Source: Salinibaculum litoreum
GTDB taxonomy: Archaea; Halobacteriota; Halobacteria; Halobacteriales; Haloarculaceae
Assembly: GCA_009789175.1 (NCBI GenBank)
Contig: CP046866.1
Location: 2,356,001 to 2,420,000, forward strand
Length of the DNA stretch: 64,000 nt
Direction of reading: 5' to 3'
Under the pieces are notes generated by a model that worked only from the letters and a program-made list of their open reading frames with translations, was not told the DNA's origin and did not search any database. This document shows positions 29,742 to 38,236 of the stretch, piece after piece (position 1 is the first letter of the stretch; every line of letters begins with the position of its first letter). The position numbers and the translations under genes were made by a program.

Positions 29742-31042
29742 GTGTCTGCCTGCTGGATTGCCTGTTCGAGGTCCGCGATGATGTCTTCGGGGTCTTCGAT
29801 GCCGACCGAGAGCCGCAGGAGGTCCGGCGTCACACCGGAGGCTCGCTGTTCCGCTTCCGAGAGTTGTGCGTGGGTCGTGCTCGCGGGGTGGATGACCAGC
29901 GTCTTCGCGTCGCCGATGTTCGCAAGGAACTGCGCGAGGTCGGTCTCCTCGCAGACGGTCTTGCCCGCCTCGTAGCCCGCTTCCAGTCCGAAGGTGACGA
30001 TGCTGCCGTACCCACCCTCAAGGTACTGCTCGGCGGTATCGTGGCTCTCGTGTGCGTCGAGCCCGGGATAGTTGACCCACGAGACCGCCTCGTGGTCGGC
30101 GAGGAACTCCGCGACGCGCATGGCGTTCTCGCAGTGACGGGCCATCCGCAGGGAGAGCGTCTCGACGCCCTGCATCGTCAGCCACGCGTCGAAGGGCTTC
30201 TGTCCGTCGCCGAGGCTGCGCAGCGCCCGCTGGCGGGCCGCCATCGTGAACGCGCGGTCGTCGAAGTCCTCCGCGAAGGTCGTCCCCTCGAATGCGGGGC
30301 TTTCGGCCCCGATTTCCGGGTATTTTTCGGAGTACTCGGACCACGGGAACGACCCGTCCTCGACGAGGACGCCACCGACAGTCGTCCCGGAGCCGTGAAT
30401 CCACTTGGTCGTGGACTCCCAGATGAGGTCCGCGCCGTGGTCGAGCGGGTTACAGAGATACGGCGTCCCGAAGGTGTTGTCGACAAAGAGGGGGACGCCG
30501 TGGTCGTGGGCGACCTCGGCGATGGCCTCGAAGTCGGGCACGACGAGTGAGGGGTTGGCGATGGTCTCGATGTGGACGTAGGCGGTGTCCTCGTCGATGG
30601 CTTCGGCGTAGGCCTGGGGGTCGAGCGTGTCGACGTAGCGAGGTTCGACGCCCCGGCGGGTGGCCATCTTCGAGAAATAAGAGTGGGTCCCGCCGTAGAT
30701 AGAGGCCGCGGAGACGATGTTGTCGCCGGCGCTGGCAAGAATCGAGGTGCCGGCATCGAGTGCGGCCATGCCCGACCCGGTGGCGACAGCCGCGGTGCCG
30801 TTCTCCAGGCTGGCCAGTCGCTCCTCCAGCATGGAGACCGTCGGGTTGTTGAACCGCGAGTAGACGTTACCGTCGGCGTTCAGCGCGTAGAGGTCCGCTG
30901 CCCTGTCCGCGTCCTCGAAGACGTACGACGTGGTCTGGTAGATGGGCGGGGCCCGCGCGCCCGTTACCGGGTCCGGCTTCTCCTGCCCGGCGTGGATACA
31001 ACGGGTCCCGAACCCCCACTCGCGTCGCTGCTCGTTGCTCAT
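29738..31042 (-). CDS. metY: O-acetylhomoserine aminocarboxypropyltransferase (sulfhydrylase)
   Basis: A 434-residue PLP enzyme of the Cys/Met-metabolism family that turns O-acetylhomoserine plus sulfide into homocysteine. It begins with [27 protein letters not shown] (in part), has the Tyr/Arg phosphate site [20 protein letters not shown], the PLP lysine in [17 protein letters not shown] and [15 protein letters not shown] at the C-terminus. It leads the metY-metX operon. Its promoter and an upstream dyad are listed separately. Confidence 0.94.
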   Translation of the reverse strand: MSNEQRREWGFGTRCIHAGQEKPDPVTGARAPPIYQTTSYVFEDADRAADLYALNADGNVYSRFNNPTVSMLEERLASLENGTAAVATGSGMAALDAGTSILASAGDNIVSAASIYGGTHSYFSKMATRRGVEPRYVDTLDPQAYAEAIDEDTAYVHIETIANPSLVVPDFEAIAEVAHDHGVPLFVDNTFGTPYLCNPLDHGADLIWESTTKWIHGSGTTVGGVLVEDGSFPWSEYSEKYPEIGAESPAFEGTTFAEDFDDRAFTMAARQRALRSLGDGQKPFDAWLTMQGVETLSLRMARHCENAMRVAEFLADHEAVSWVNYPGLDAHESHDTAEQYLEGGYGSIVTFGLEAGYEAGKTVCEETDLAQFLANIGDAKTLVIHPASTTHAQLSEAEQRASGVTPDLLRLSVGIEDPEDIIADLEQAIQQADT

Positions 31043-31069
31043 GTTTCAGACTAATATATCTCTACCCAT

Positions 31070-31109
31070 CTATAACCACGAGTTACGGCAAAACTCTCAG
31101 TGTGAGAGT
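31070..31109 (-). promoter_or_regulatory. metY promoter and upstream dyad
   Basis: On the minus strand a TTATAG box centred near 31072 lies about 27 bases before a start point next to the metY ATG (31042), so the transcript is nearly leaderless. About 30 bases upstream is a perfect 7-bp inverted repeat, ACTCTCA-gtg-TGAGAGT (31093-31109). Its place just upstream of the BRE/TATA suits an activator or methionine-responsive regulator; that role is inferred. Confidence 0.55.
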
Positions 31110-31266
31110 CTAGCAGGCATGGAAGCCACCGAATCGGGCGAGCGTGAGAACTGTCGGTTACCCGAAAGAGCAACCGCTCGGCGACAGGACACCGCGTCAA
31201 AAATGGTGGACGCTATCGTCAGACATCGCAGATTGCTGACTGTCCGTGCATTTTCGTGGAACATTC

Positions 31267-31287
31267 ACGCCACCGCCAGGGCTCGAA
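31267..31287 (-). repeat. Copy of the tRNA-Asn 3' end
   Basis: 21 bp identical to 31410-31430, which is the T-loop to discriminator end of tRNA-Asn plus one trailing base, in the same orientation and 143 bp downstream of it. A small hairpin (CGGAC-7 nt-GTCCG) lies between the two copies. Possible attachment-site scar. Confidence 0.85.
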
Positions 31288-31410
31288 GCGATGCAAGACG
31301 GTCGGACTCACTTCGTCCGCTGCGACTCGTCTGCTCGACTCCTGTGTTTCGGCGTTCAGCCGATAGAGAAGACGCTCGGCGATGAACCGCCTCGCAGGAA
31401 ATCGGTTGGA

Positions 31411-31483
31411 CGCCACCGCCAGGGCTCGAACCTGGGACAACCACGTTAACAGCGTGGTGCTCTACCAACTGAGCTACGGCGGC
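31411..31483 (-). tRNA. tRNA-Asn (GTT)
   Basis: A 73-base cloverleaf without intron. The acceptor arm pairs GCCGCCG with CGGTGGC, including one G-T pair. The anticodon stem CCACG/CGTGG encloses the loop CTGTTAA, giving anticodon GTT (31448-31450 on the minus strand). The T-arm has GGTTCGAGCC. CCA is not encoded, and the CCA-adding enzyme gene lies immediately upstream on the opposite strand. Confidence 0.95.
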
Positions 31484-31576
31484 ACGCATCACGGGGTAGT
31501 CGGATTGATTAAATAGGCGTTTCGCTTTCGGTGTCGCATCGATACGCTTTCACGCACTTGTGAGCAACATCTCCCC

Positions 31577-32998
31577 ATGACCGACGAGTTCGACGCCGTG
31601 GTCGAGCGCGTTCGCGAACGCGTCACGCCCACGCCCGACGAGCGCGAGACGTTGGAGAGGGTCGTCGCCGACCTGACAGAGCGTGCCGAGGCCGCCGTCG
31701 CCGAGTTGCCTGTCGACGCTGACATCCTGCTGGTCGGCTCGACAGCGCGGGACACCTGGCTGGCCGGCGACCGCGATGTGGACCTCTTTGTCTCCTTCCC
31801 GCCGGACATCGATCGCGAACAGCTAGAGGAGTATGGCCTCCGGGTCGGCCACGCCGTGCTCCCCGACGGCCACGAGGAGTACGCCGAACACCCCTACGTC
31901 GTCGGTTCCTGTGAGGGCTTTGCCGTCGACTGCGTCCCCTGTTATGACGTCGCCGACGCGACCGACATCCAGTCGGCCGTCGACCGCACGCCGTTTCACA
32001 CGCGATACCTCGCCGAGCGACTGGACGAGTCCCTCGCGAGCGACGTGCGCGTCACGAAGCAGTTTCTCAGTGCCATCGGGTGCTACGGCAGCGACCTCCG
32101 CACGCGGGGCTTTTCGGGCTTTCTCACCGAGTTGCTCGTGCTGGAACACGGCGGCTTTCGGGAGTTTCTCGAGGCTGCCGCCGACTGGCACCCGCCCGTG
32201 GCGTTCGACCCCGAAGACCACCAACAGGAGAACTTCGAGGACCCGCTGGTGGTGGTTGACCCGACCGACCCCGAGCGAAACGTCGCTGCCGTCTGCTCGG
32301 CCGAAAACGTCGCCCGCCTCCAGCACCACGCTCGCGCGTTGCTCGCCGACCCCGACGAGGGCCACTTCGAAGTCACACAGCGGGACCCGGTGACCGCCGC
32401 CGACGTACAGACAGCCCTCGACCGGCGCAACACGACACCAGTGGCACTCCGATTTGACACACCGGCTCTCGTCGACGACCAGCTATGGCCCCAACTCGAG
32501 AAATCCAGACAGGGCATCGCCGACGAACTCGACCGTCGCGGGTTCGACGTGTTCCGGTCGACCGCACTGGCCACCGAACACGACCCACTGAGCAACGGGG
32601 GAGACGATGACGGCACGGAAGGAGGCGGACGAACCGCCGTCCTCCTGTTCGAACTCGCCGTCGCCGAGCGCCCCGCCGTCGAGCGCCACGAGGGACCACC
32701 GGTCCACGTGCGTGAACACGCGACGGGCTTCTACGAGAAATACGCCGGCGAGGGTGACGGGTTCGAGGTTCCGTACGGCCCATTCATCGCAGGGGAGGGG
32801 TACGTCGTCGAGCGCGCCCGCGAGCACGCGAGTGCGCGCGCCCTGCTCGGGAGTGACGCGCTCTTCGGGATGGCACTGGGCGCACACGTCGAATCTGCAC
32901 TGGAGGCGGGCTATGACCTCCTGGTCGATGAAGAGATAACGGCGCTCGCAGACACGTTCGGCGTCGAGTTGGCCGCGTATTTCGACCCCAGGCCGTAG
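31577..32998 (+). CDS. cca: CCA tRNA nucleotidyltransferase (archaeal class I)
   Basis: A 473-residue enzyme that adds CCA to tRNA 3' ends without a template. The nucleotidyltransferase head has Gly54-Ser55 in LLVGSTARDT and the metal-binding Asp67 and Asp69 in GDRDVDLFV; further blocks are DCVPCYDV, HTRYLAERL, LSAIGCYGSDLRTRGFSGFLTELLVLEHG (in part) and VVDPTDPERNVAA. The C-terminal part is the archaeal tail domain. Length is normal. Its start is divergent from tRNA-Asn. Confidence 0.95.
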   Translation: MTDEFDAVVERVRERVTPTPDERETLERVVADLTERAEAAVAELPVDADILLVGSTARDTWLAGDRDVDLFVSFPPDIDREQLEEYGLRVGHAVLPDGHEEYAEHPYVVGSCEGFAVDCVPCYDVADATDIQSAVDRTPFHTRYLAERLDESLASDVRVTKQFLSAIGCYGSDLRTRGFSGFLTELLVLEHGGFREFLEAAADWHPPVAFDPEDHQQENFEDPLVVVDPTDPERNVAAVCSAENVARLQHHARALLADPDEGHFEVTQRDPVTAADVQTALDRRNTTPVALRFDTPALVDDQLWPQLEKSRQGIADELDRRGFDVFRSTALATEHDPLSNGGDDDGTEGGGRTAVLLFELAVAERPAVERHEGPPVHVREHATGFYEKYAGEGDGFEVPYGPFIAGEGYVVERAREHASARALLGSDALFGMALGAHVESALEAGYDLLVDEEITALADTFGVELAAYFDPRP

Positions 32999-33025
32999 AC
33001 GCGGCAACAACCGCGTGCGAGTCGG

Positions 33026-34033
33026 TCAGTCGAGGTCGAACTGTGCTTTCACGTCGTCGATGACCTCGCGCGCGGCGTCGCGCAGTTCGTCGTCGGTCGG
33101 CGGCGGCTGATAGCCGTCGAACACCTCGTGGACCATCCGGATGCTCTCCGAGAGCGTGTCCAGCCCGTAACCACCCTCAAGAACGAACCCGAGGGCAGCG
33201 TCGGCATCGTCAGTGATGTCCCGGACCCGCTGGGTAAGCAGGCCATACCCCTCCGTCGAGACGCGCATCCGGGAGATGGGGTCATGTTTGTGCGCATCAA
33301 AGCCGGCACTGACGAGCAACAGGTCGGGGTCGAACGCGACCAGTTCCGGCGCGATGAGTTCCTCCACCGCGGTGAGATAGCCCGCTTCGGTCGTCCCCGC
33401 GGGGAACGGAACGTTCAGCGTCCGACCATCCCCTTCACCCTCGCCGGTCTCCTCGACGGCACCGCTACCGGGATAGAGGGTGTCCTCGTGAATCGAGACG
33501 TAGTAGACATCGCCCTGGTCGTAGAAGATGTCCTGTGTCCCGTTGCCGTGATGGACGTCCCAGTCGAGGATTGCGACGCGGTCGGCGAGGTCCCGGTCGA
33601 TGACGGACTGGGCAGCGACGGCTGCGTTGTTGAAAAAGCAAAAGCCCATGGCGTCGTCCGCGACGGCGTGGTGGCCGGGCGGGCGACCCAGCGAGAAGGG
33701 TGTATTGCGGCCGTCTTCGCCGTCGAGGGCAGCCTCGGCGGCCCACTCCGCGAGGCCGGCACTGGCGAGGGCGGCGTCCCAGGTATCTTCGCACGCGACT
33801 GTATCAGCGTCCCAGTCGCCGCCGCCGTCGGCACAGAACTGTTCGAATTCGTCGACGTAGTCCGCATCGTGGACCGCAAGCACGCGCTCGCGAGTCGTCG
33901 AGTCGGCGTCGACGTAGCTTGCGCCGTGGCGGTCCGCGAGTGCGCGCCTGATTGCGCGGAGACGGTCCGGACTCTCCGGGTGGCGCGGGCCGGTCTTGTG
34001 TTCGAGGCACGTCTCGCGGTAGCCGAACTTCAT
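33026..34033 (-). CDS. Histone deacetylase family protein
   Basis: A 335-residue arginase/deacetylase-fold zinc hydrolase of the HDAC/AcuC class. It shows CLEHKTGPRHPESPDRLRAI at the start, the catalytic double His in RPPGHHAVADDAMGFCFFNNAAVAA (in part), the zinc ligands in ILDWDVHHGNGTQDIFY, and the ligand Asp in VSAGFDAHKHDP. The likely substrate is an acetyl-lysine protein. It overlaps the histone gene by four bases, so the two proteins are made together; the same pairing occurs in Haloferax volcanii. Confidence 0.93.
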   Translation of the reverse strand: MKFGYRETCLEHKTGPRHPESPDRLRAIRRALADRHGASYVDADSTTRERVLAVHDADYVDEFEQFCADGGGDWDADTVACEDTWDAALASAGLAEWAAEAALDGEDGRNTPFSLGRPPGHHAVADDAMGFCFFNNAAVAAQSVIDRDLADRVAILDWDVHHGNGTQDIFYDQGDVYYVSIHEDTLYPGSGAVEETGEGEGDGRTLNVPFPAGTTEAGYLTAVEELIAPELVAFDPDLLLVSAGFDAHKHDPISRMRVSTEGYGLLTQRVRDITDDADAALGFVLEGGYGLDTLSESIRMVHEVFDGYQPPPTDDELRDAAREVIDDVKAQFDLD

Positions 34034-34470
34034 TCGAAGTAGTGTTGGAGTTCGTAGTAGATTTGAACGTCCTCGGCTTTTATTGTTCGCCTGTCGGCGT
34101 GGCGTGCGAGCGTCGCCGCCGCAGCCGCGACCGTTTCGGCGTAGGTCTCCAGCCGGGCCGCCAGTGCGATACGAGCGTCCATCGACACCCGATAGGTGTC
34201 GTCGATGTCCAGTCGTGCGATGCGGTCGACCGGCGCTATCGGGAGGGCGAGGTCGTCTTTGTCCGGTATCTCCGTGACGGCGAAATCGGCAGCCATCAGT
34301 GTTTTACGGCCGTCCGCGGTCGCTTCATCGGCGGCTTCGGCCGCCAGCGCCGCCCCGCGGTGTTGAATCCGGCGGGCCAACTCCTCGGCGGCCTCCGCGC
34401 TCACCCGGAGGTCACCGGCGTTGCGCCGGATGAGTTCGTCCACCGGGGCGAACGGTAGCTCGACGCTCAT
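34030..34470 (-). CDS. Archaeal histone, tandem histone-fold doublet
   Basis: A 146-residue protein with two histone folds in one chain: residues 1-70 (LPFAPVDELIRRNAGDLRVSAEAAEELARRI in part, ending TLMAADF) and 75-146 (ALPIAPVDRIARLDIDDTYRVSMDA in part, ending TIKAEDVQIYYEL). Each has the alpha1-loop-alpha2-alpha3 order. Such fused doublets are the haloarchaeal form. Basic residues are few because the proteome is acidic; in Haloferax this histone behaves more like a regulator than a chromatin packer. Confidence 0.93.
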   Translation of the reverse strand: MSVELPFAPVDELIRRNAGDLRVSAEAAEELARRIQHRGAALAAEAADEATADGRKTLMAADFAVTEIPDKDDLALPIAPVDRIARLDIDDTYRVSMDARIALAARLETYAETVAAAAATLARHADRRTIKAEDVQIYYELQHYFE

Positions 34471-34516
34471 ACGCCAATGCGGGGCGGAAGCGGCCTTAAG
34501 GGTTTCCGATGCGCGC

Positions 34517-35941
34517 TTAGAACAGTTCCTCGGCGTCCAGCCGGTCGCCGTCCATCCGTCCGCGGACCGTCACTTCCTCGCCTAACTGGACGCGAGCGCT
34601 CGTTTCGACCGCCATCGTCTCCGTTCCGTCGTCCAGAACCACGGGGTCGCCCGTCTGAACGACCGTCCCCGTAAACTCCGTCTGCTCGCCCGCGTGTACG
34701 GCACCGCCGTCGCTCTCGACGGCATCCGTCCCGCCGGCGTCCGCGCCCGACGAGTCCTCGGCAAAGGCGTCCAGACCGGCACTCCCCTCGGCACTGTCGG
34801 TCGTCCCGCCGGCAGTGTCGCCGCTGCTCGTGTCTGCGCTGTCCAAAACGACGACCGTCGACTGCCAGCCGGCGGAGGCTTCGAGGTCGTCCTGCCAGCC
34901 GTCGTCTATCTCGACGTCCGCGGCGAGAATTTCGTCGCCAGGGGCGATTTCCTTGTCGGCTTTGGGCCCCCAGAGCGCGACGCGGATGTCGTCAGTGTCG
35001 TCTTGTACGCGGACGTTGCGGACCTGTCCCTCGGAGCCATCGTCCCGGTCGAAGGTCCGTTTGGGGTCCGCGGAGCGGACGACGCCGGCAATATCGACAG
35101 TCTGCCCGATGTCCACGTCGCCGATTGGGGTTGCGTCGGGGTCGTAGTCGACGGTCTCGTCGATTTCCTCGACGGCACCGCGGTCGCCGACGTGAAGCTC
35201 CAGAGACCCCTCCCGTTCCCGGACGTACCCGTCGACGATTTCCACGGCCGTGCCGGCAGCGAGTTCCGCCGCGCGGTCGGCCTGCTCGTCCCACAGCGTC
35301 ACCCGGATGCGACCCGTCTCGTCGCCCACCGTGAGATTCGACACACGTCCCTCGCTGCCATCGTCGCGGTCGAAGGTGCGGACCTCGTCGGTGTCCAGGA
35401 CGAGCCCTTCGAGGTTCACGTCGGACTGGCCCATCGACAGCGAGTCGATGGTCGTCGGGCCGTCGAGGTCGACATCGATATCGGCCTCGTCGTCGGGTTC
35501 GGCCTTCTCGACGCTCACTTCCAGCCCGTTGTACCCCTCCTTCGGGCGGCCCTTGACCCGGAGCACTTCCCCGCCTTCGAGTTCGCCGTCGGCGATAGAG
35601 GCCGCCTGCTTGTCCCAGAAGGCCAGCCGGACGGTGCCGCTCTCGTCGGCAGCCTCGACGTTTATGACACGGCCTTCCTCGTCCTCGCCGTCGCGCTCGA
35701 ATGTGCGCAACTCGCCGACGGAAACCACCTTTGCGAGGAATTTCACCTCGTCCATACCGGGCTCGATATCGGAGATGGTTCCCACCTCCTTGTCCTCGAG
35801 TTCGTGTGCGATGAGCATCGCCGCCGTCTCCTCGTCGGCGAGGCCGTCCATCTGCTCGACCTTCTGCTCGACGGCCTCCCGGAACTTCTCCTCGGAGACG
35901 TCTACGTCCAAGTCCGCGTAGATGTCCTCGATGGCTCCCAT
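34517..35941 (-). CDS. Single-stranded DNA-binding protein, RPA type with several OB folds
   Basis: A 474-residue RPA-like protein. Three full OB-fold units are visible, each with RTFDRDDGSEGRVxNLxVxDxTGxIRVxLWD: at about residues 60-120, 170-230 and 275-335. A shorter OB-like end (FTGTVVQTGDPVVLDDG to the C-terminus LDAEELF) follows a low-complexity spacer. N-terminal helices include DVDVSEEKFREAVEQKVEQM. It matches the haloarchaeal multi-OB RPA, which protects ssDNA in replication and repair. It lies 46 bases upstream of the histone gene on the same strand. Confidence 0.9.
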   Translation of the reverse strand: MGAIEDIYADLDVDVSEEKFREAVEQKVEQMDGLADEETAAMLIAHELEDKEVGTISDIEPGMDEVKFLAKVVSVGELRTFERDGEDEEGRVINVEAADESGTVRLAFWDKQAASIADGELEGGEVLRVKGRPKEGYNGLEVSVEKAEPDDEADIDVDLDGPTTIDSLSMGQSDVNLEGLVLDTDEVRTFDRDDGSEGRVSNLTVGDETGRIRVTLWDEQADRAAELAAGTAVEIVDGYVREREGSLELHVGDRGAVEEIDETVDYDPDATPIGDVDIGQTVDIAGVVRSADPKRTFDRDDGSEGQVRNVRVQDDTDDIRVALWGPKADKEIAPGDEILAADVEIDDGWQDDLEASAGWQSTVVVLDSADTSSGDTAGGTTDSAEGSAGLDAFAEDSSGADAGGTDAVESDGGAVHAGEQTEFTGTVVQTGDPVVLDDGTETMAVETSARVQLGEEVTVRGRMDGDRLDAEELF

Positions 35942-36110
35942 TACTGTCTCACACGCAGGGCTGGCGCTCGCTTAAGCGTTGTCGTTGCTCCAGCGCCACC
36001 GCCACGTCTGGCGGTTTCGTGGTCGGTCCTCGGCGTACCGCGTCGGTTCGACTCCATTACCACGGAGTGACTCGCCACCACTGAAAAATGTCTGCACGCG
36101 GGGCCGCTCG

Positions 36111-37025
36111 CTACTCGCCGTCCGGACTGTCGGCGCTCTCGGCGGCGCTGTCGTAGCCGGCACCGGCGACACCCGTCCCGTCGTGGCTGACCGAGGCGCG
36201 GTCTGGAATCCCGCCCTCGAAGGAGAAGGTTGCCTCGTAGCCGATTGGTTTCAGCTGTTGAGTGCAGTACATCTCCTCGGCGTCTTCGTGTGGCTCGGTC
36301 ACCACAGCGACAGCGAGGTGGGTCTCGTCGGGGTCATACGTCGCCGAATCGAGCGCCGCGGTCTGACAGCCGTCGGAGCCGACGATGGTCCCCGTGACGC
36401 TGACAGCGTTGGCCTCTTCATCGAACGTGATGTCGGCCGTTCCCTCCGGCCCGTCGTGGGTGGTGGAGACGACGGTAAAGGACTCCTCGACGAGTTCGGC
36501 CGCCTCGGGTTCGCCGCCACCGGCAGGGTCGTCGACGCCGTCGTCACCGCTCGCGGTCAGAATCGTATCGCCATGCCCCACGTAGGCCTCGCTGGGAAGG
36601 CCGCCCTCGAACTCGACGGTTCCTTCGAACTCGATGAGTCCAACGCAGTCGACACAGGCCTCGTCCGTCGATTCCTCCCCGACGACGATTGCCAGTCTGT
36701 CGGCGTCGTCGTCGTACTCGGCACGGTCCAGCATCACGTCGTGACAGGGGTCACTCGCCGTGAACTGTCCGGAAAAGGAGACCGTCAGCGTCTCCTCGTC
36801 CATCGACAGCGACGCCGTTGGGTCGTCACCGTCGCTACAGCCGGCGTTGACCAGTTCGACCGAGGAGTCGACGACTGTCGGCGTCTCGTCGTCGTCAGAC
36901 GAATCCGGCGTCGGTGTCCCGTCATCACCGCTGTTGTTCTCGTTGTCATCTGCATCCGCCATACAACCGGCGAGTCCGACCGCGCCAAGCGCGCTCGTGT
37001 TCCGGAGGAACGTGCGTCGGTTCAT
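36111..37025 (-). CDS. Tat-exported lipoprotein, unknown function
   Basis: A 304-residue protein. MNRRTFLRNTSALGAVGLAGC gives a twin-arginine motif and a lipobox Cys near residue 21. An Asp/Thr/Ser-rich spacer follows, then two similar halves each with an Asp-rich beta pattern: VSFSGQFTASDPCHDVMLDRAEYD and SVTGTIVGSDGCQTAALDSATYD (in part). Paired cysteines in both halves suggest disulfides. No catalytic motif is seen. Confidence 0.78.
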   Translation of the reverse strand: MNRRTFLRNTSALGAVGLAGCMADADDNENNSGDDGTPTPDSSDDDETPTVVDSSVELVNAGCSDGDDPTASLSMDEETLTVSFSGQFTASDPCHDVMLDRAEYDDDADRLAIVVGEESTDEACVDCVGLIEFEGTVEFEGGLPSEAYVGHGDTILTASGDDGVDDPAGGGEPEAAELVEESFTVVSTTHDGPEGTADITFDEEANAVSVTGTIVGSDGCQTAALDSATYDPDETHLAVAVVTEPHEDAEEMYCTQQLKPIGYEATFSFEGGIPDRASVSHDGTGVAGAGYDSAAESADSPDGE

Positions 37026-37088
37026 ATGCGAGTGCAGACACCCAACTACAAAGTCGGTAGCGGAGACTCAAACAGCTCTTTGAGCGGC

Positions 37089-37694
37089 CTACCGTTGAAT
37101 GTCCCAGTTGCCGTCGTCATCGACTTCGACGACGGCGTCGAACAGTCCCTTGAGCGTCGCCAGCGTCTGCCGGTCGTGGGCCTCGGGGTCGAGATGGTAG
37201 TGGCCGACGCCGCCGACGGTCTTGACACGTCCGGTGACGACGTGCAGGAAGCGAAACGCGCGCTGGACATCGGCGTACTGCAGCAGTGAGGTGATGGAGT
37301 TGAAACAGACGGCGATGTGTTCGTCGTCGCCGGCCGCGCTGGCCATCCCAGAGAGCAGTTCGCTGAGTTCGATTCCCACACCGGTCAGATCGGAGGGGTT
37401 CTCGACGGTCCGGACCGCCCACGCCGGGTCGTCGATGCTCTGCTCGCTCTCGCCGACGGCGACGACGCCACCGCGGGCTGGACTCGCGGCGGCCACCTCG
37501 TCCCAGCGGCCGACGAACTCGGAGGGCGTCTCCGTGTACGTCACTGCAAGCACGTTCGTTGCCCCCGGCTCCGTCCGGGCGAGCAACTTCGTCCCTGCAT
37601 CAGTCCCATGACTGCCGAGCGAGGGCGCTAACAACAAGATATTCGCCGCTCCCTCCAGTTCGGAGAGGTCCGGTTCGGCCCCCGACTCTGCCAT
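37089..37694 (-). CDS. DUF7504-like (HTR-like) haloarchaeal protein
   Basis: About 201 residues with the RecA-like order ILLLAPSLGSHGTDAGTKLL, TNVLAVTYTETPSEFVGRW, EHIAVCFNSITSLLQYADVQRAFRFLHVV (in part) and HYHLDPEAHDRQTLATL. Haloarchaeal proteins of this type are usually DUF7504, of unknown function and often near signalling genes. The SLGSHGTD loop replaces a Walker A. ATG 37694 gives the compact start; an ATG 48 bases earlier is in frame. A relative is at 26571. Confidence 0.75.
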   Translation of the reverse strand: MAESGAEPDLSELEGAANILLLAPSLGSHGTDAGTKLLARTEPGATNVLAVTYTETPSEFVGRWDEVAAASPARGGVVAVGESEQSIDDPAWAVRTVENPSDLTGVGIELSELLSGMASAAGDDEHIAVCFNSITSLLQYADVQRAFRFLHVVTGRVKTVGGVGHYHLDPEAHDRQTLATLKGLFDAVVEVDDDGNWDIQR

Positions 37695-37806
37695 TAGTTG
37701 AATCTGGGTGTGGACCCCCATAAGAATGCTGATTGACAGCATCCCCCCGTTGTCCGGTCATCGAATCGTAACCCCTTTAGGCAGTTCCGCGTAACGATAG
37801 GTTGCA

Positions 37807-37879
37807 GTCCGGATAGGGTAGTGGACTATCCTCTTGGCTTGCGGAGCCAGGGACCGGAGTTCAAATCTCCGTCCGGACG
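37807..37879 (+). tRNA. tRNA-Arg (GCG)
   Basis: A 73-base cloverleaf without intron. Acceptor arm GTCCGGA pairs with TCCGGAC. The anticodon stem TTGGC/GCCAG encloses TTGCGGA, giving GCG at 37841-37843, which reads CGC and CGU arginine codons. The T-arm is GGAGTTCAAATCTCC. CCA is not encoded. Downstream lies an array of copies of its own 3' end. Confidence 0.95.
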
Positions 37880-37988
37880 TTTTCCGTTCTGCTAAACGAC
37901 GAGCGACAGCGTGCAGTCTGCAGAACGTGAAAACGCAGAGGAGATTTGAGCAGACGAGAACGGCGCAGCGAAGCGAGCAGTTCTCGGC

Positions 37989-38011
37989 GAGTTCAAATCT
38001 CCGTCCGGACG
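37989..38011 (+). repeat. 23-bp copy of the tRNA-Arg 3' end
   Basis: Identical to 37857-37879, that is, the T-arm, acceptor strand and discriminator of tRNA-Arg, in the same orientation, 132 bp downstream. Confidence 0.9.
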
Positions 38012-38098
38012 CTCATTCCTCGCGAGCGCTTCACAGGGTTCAGCGCTCGCTCTGTCAATCGGTCCGGACGTGCCCCGCGCTCATCCGTTCGCGCGTGA

Positions 38099-38153
38099 CT
38101 CCGTCCGGACGTTTTCCGTTCTGCTAAACGACGAGCGACAGCGTGCAGTCTGC
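38099..38153 (+). repeat. 55-bp direct repeat of the tRNA-Arg end and trailer
   Basis: Identical over 55 bp to 37867-37921, offset 232 bp. It covers the last 13 bases of the tRNA and 42 bases of trailer (starting TTTTCCGTTCTGC). Because the trailer is included, it reflects segment duplication, not only site-specific recombination at the tRNA end. Confidence 0.92.
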
Positions 38154-38236
38154 GCTGAAGCAACCGGACGTTCCGGCCAGTCCGTGCTCGTGACTGGAAT
38201 CAGATTGTTTTTCTGTTGAATGTGTGAGATAGAGGT

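Larger units (their letters stand above)
31043..31410. other. Gene-free stretch between metY and tRNA-Asn
   Basis: About 370 bases without a credible protein gene. It holds the metY promoter and dyad (31070-31109), and a second copy of the tRNA-Asn 3' end at 31267-31287. Short frames here are compositionally unlike the neighbours. Confidence 0.7.
37880..38236. other. Gene-free array of tRNA-Arg 3'-end copies
   Basis: About 357 bases with no credible protein gene. TCCGGACG, the end of the tRNA acceptor, recurs at 38003-38011, 38063-38070 and 38104-38111, each time after a small hairpin: GAGAAC/GTTCTC near 37956-37986 and CGAGCGC/GCGCTCG near 38022-38049 are the clearest. The longest copies are listed separately. 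Confidence 0.75.

Noticed and set aside
37857-38153. Possible CRISPR array in the repeats after tRNA-Arg
   Set aside because: The repeats differ in length, the spacers are 37-132 bp and irregular, and each repeat is a piece of the adjacent tRNA. No cas gene is present.
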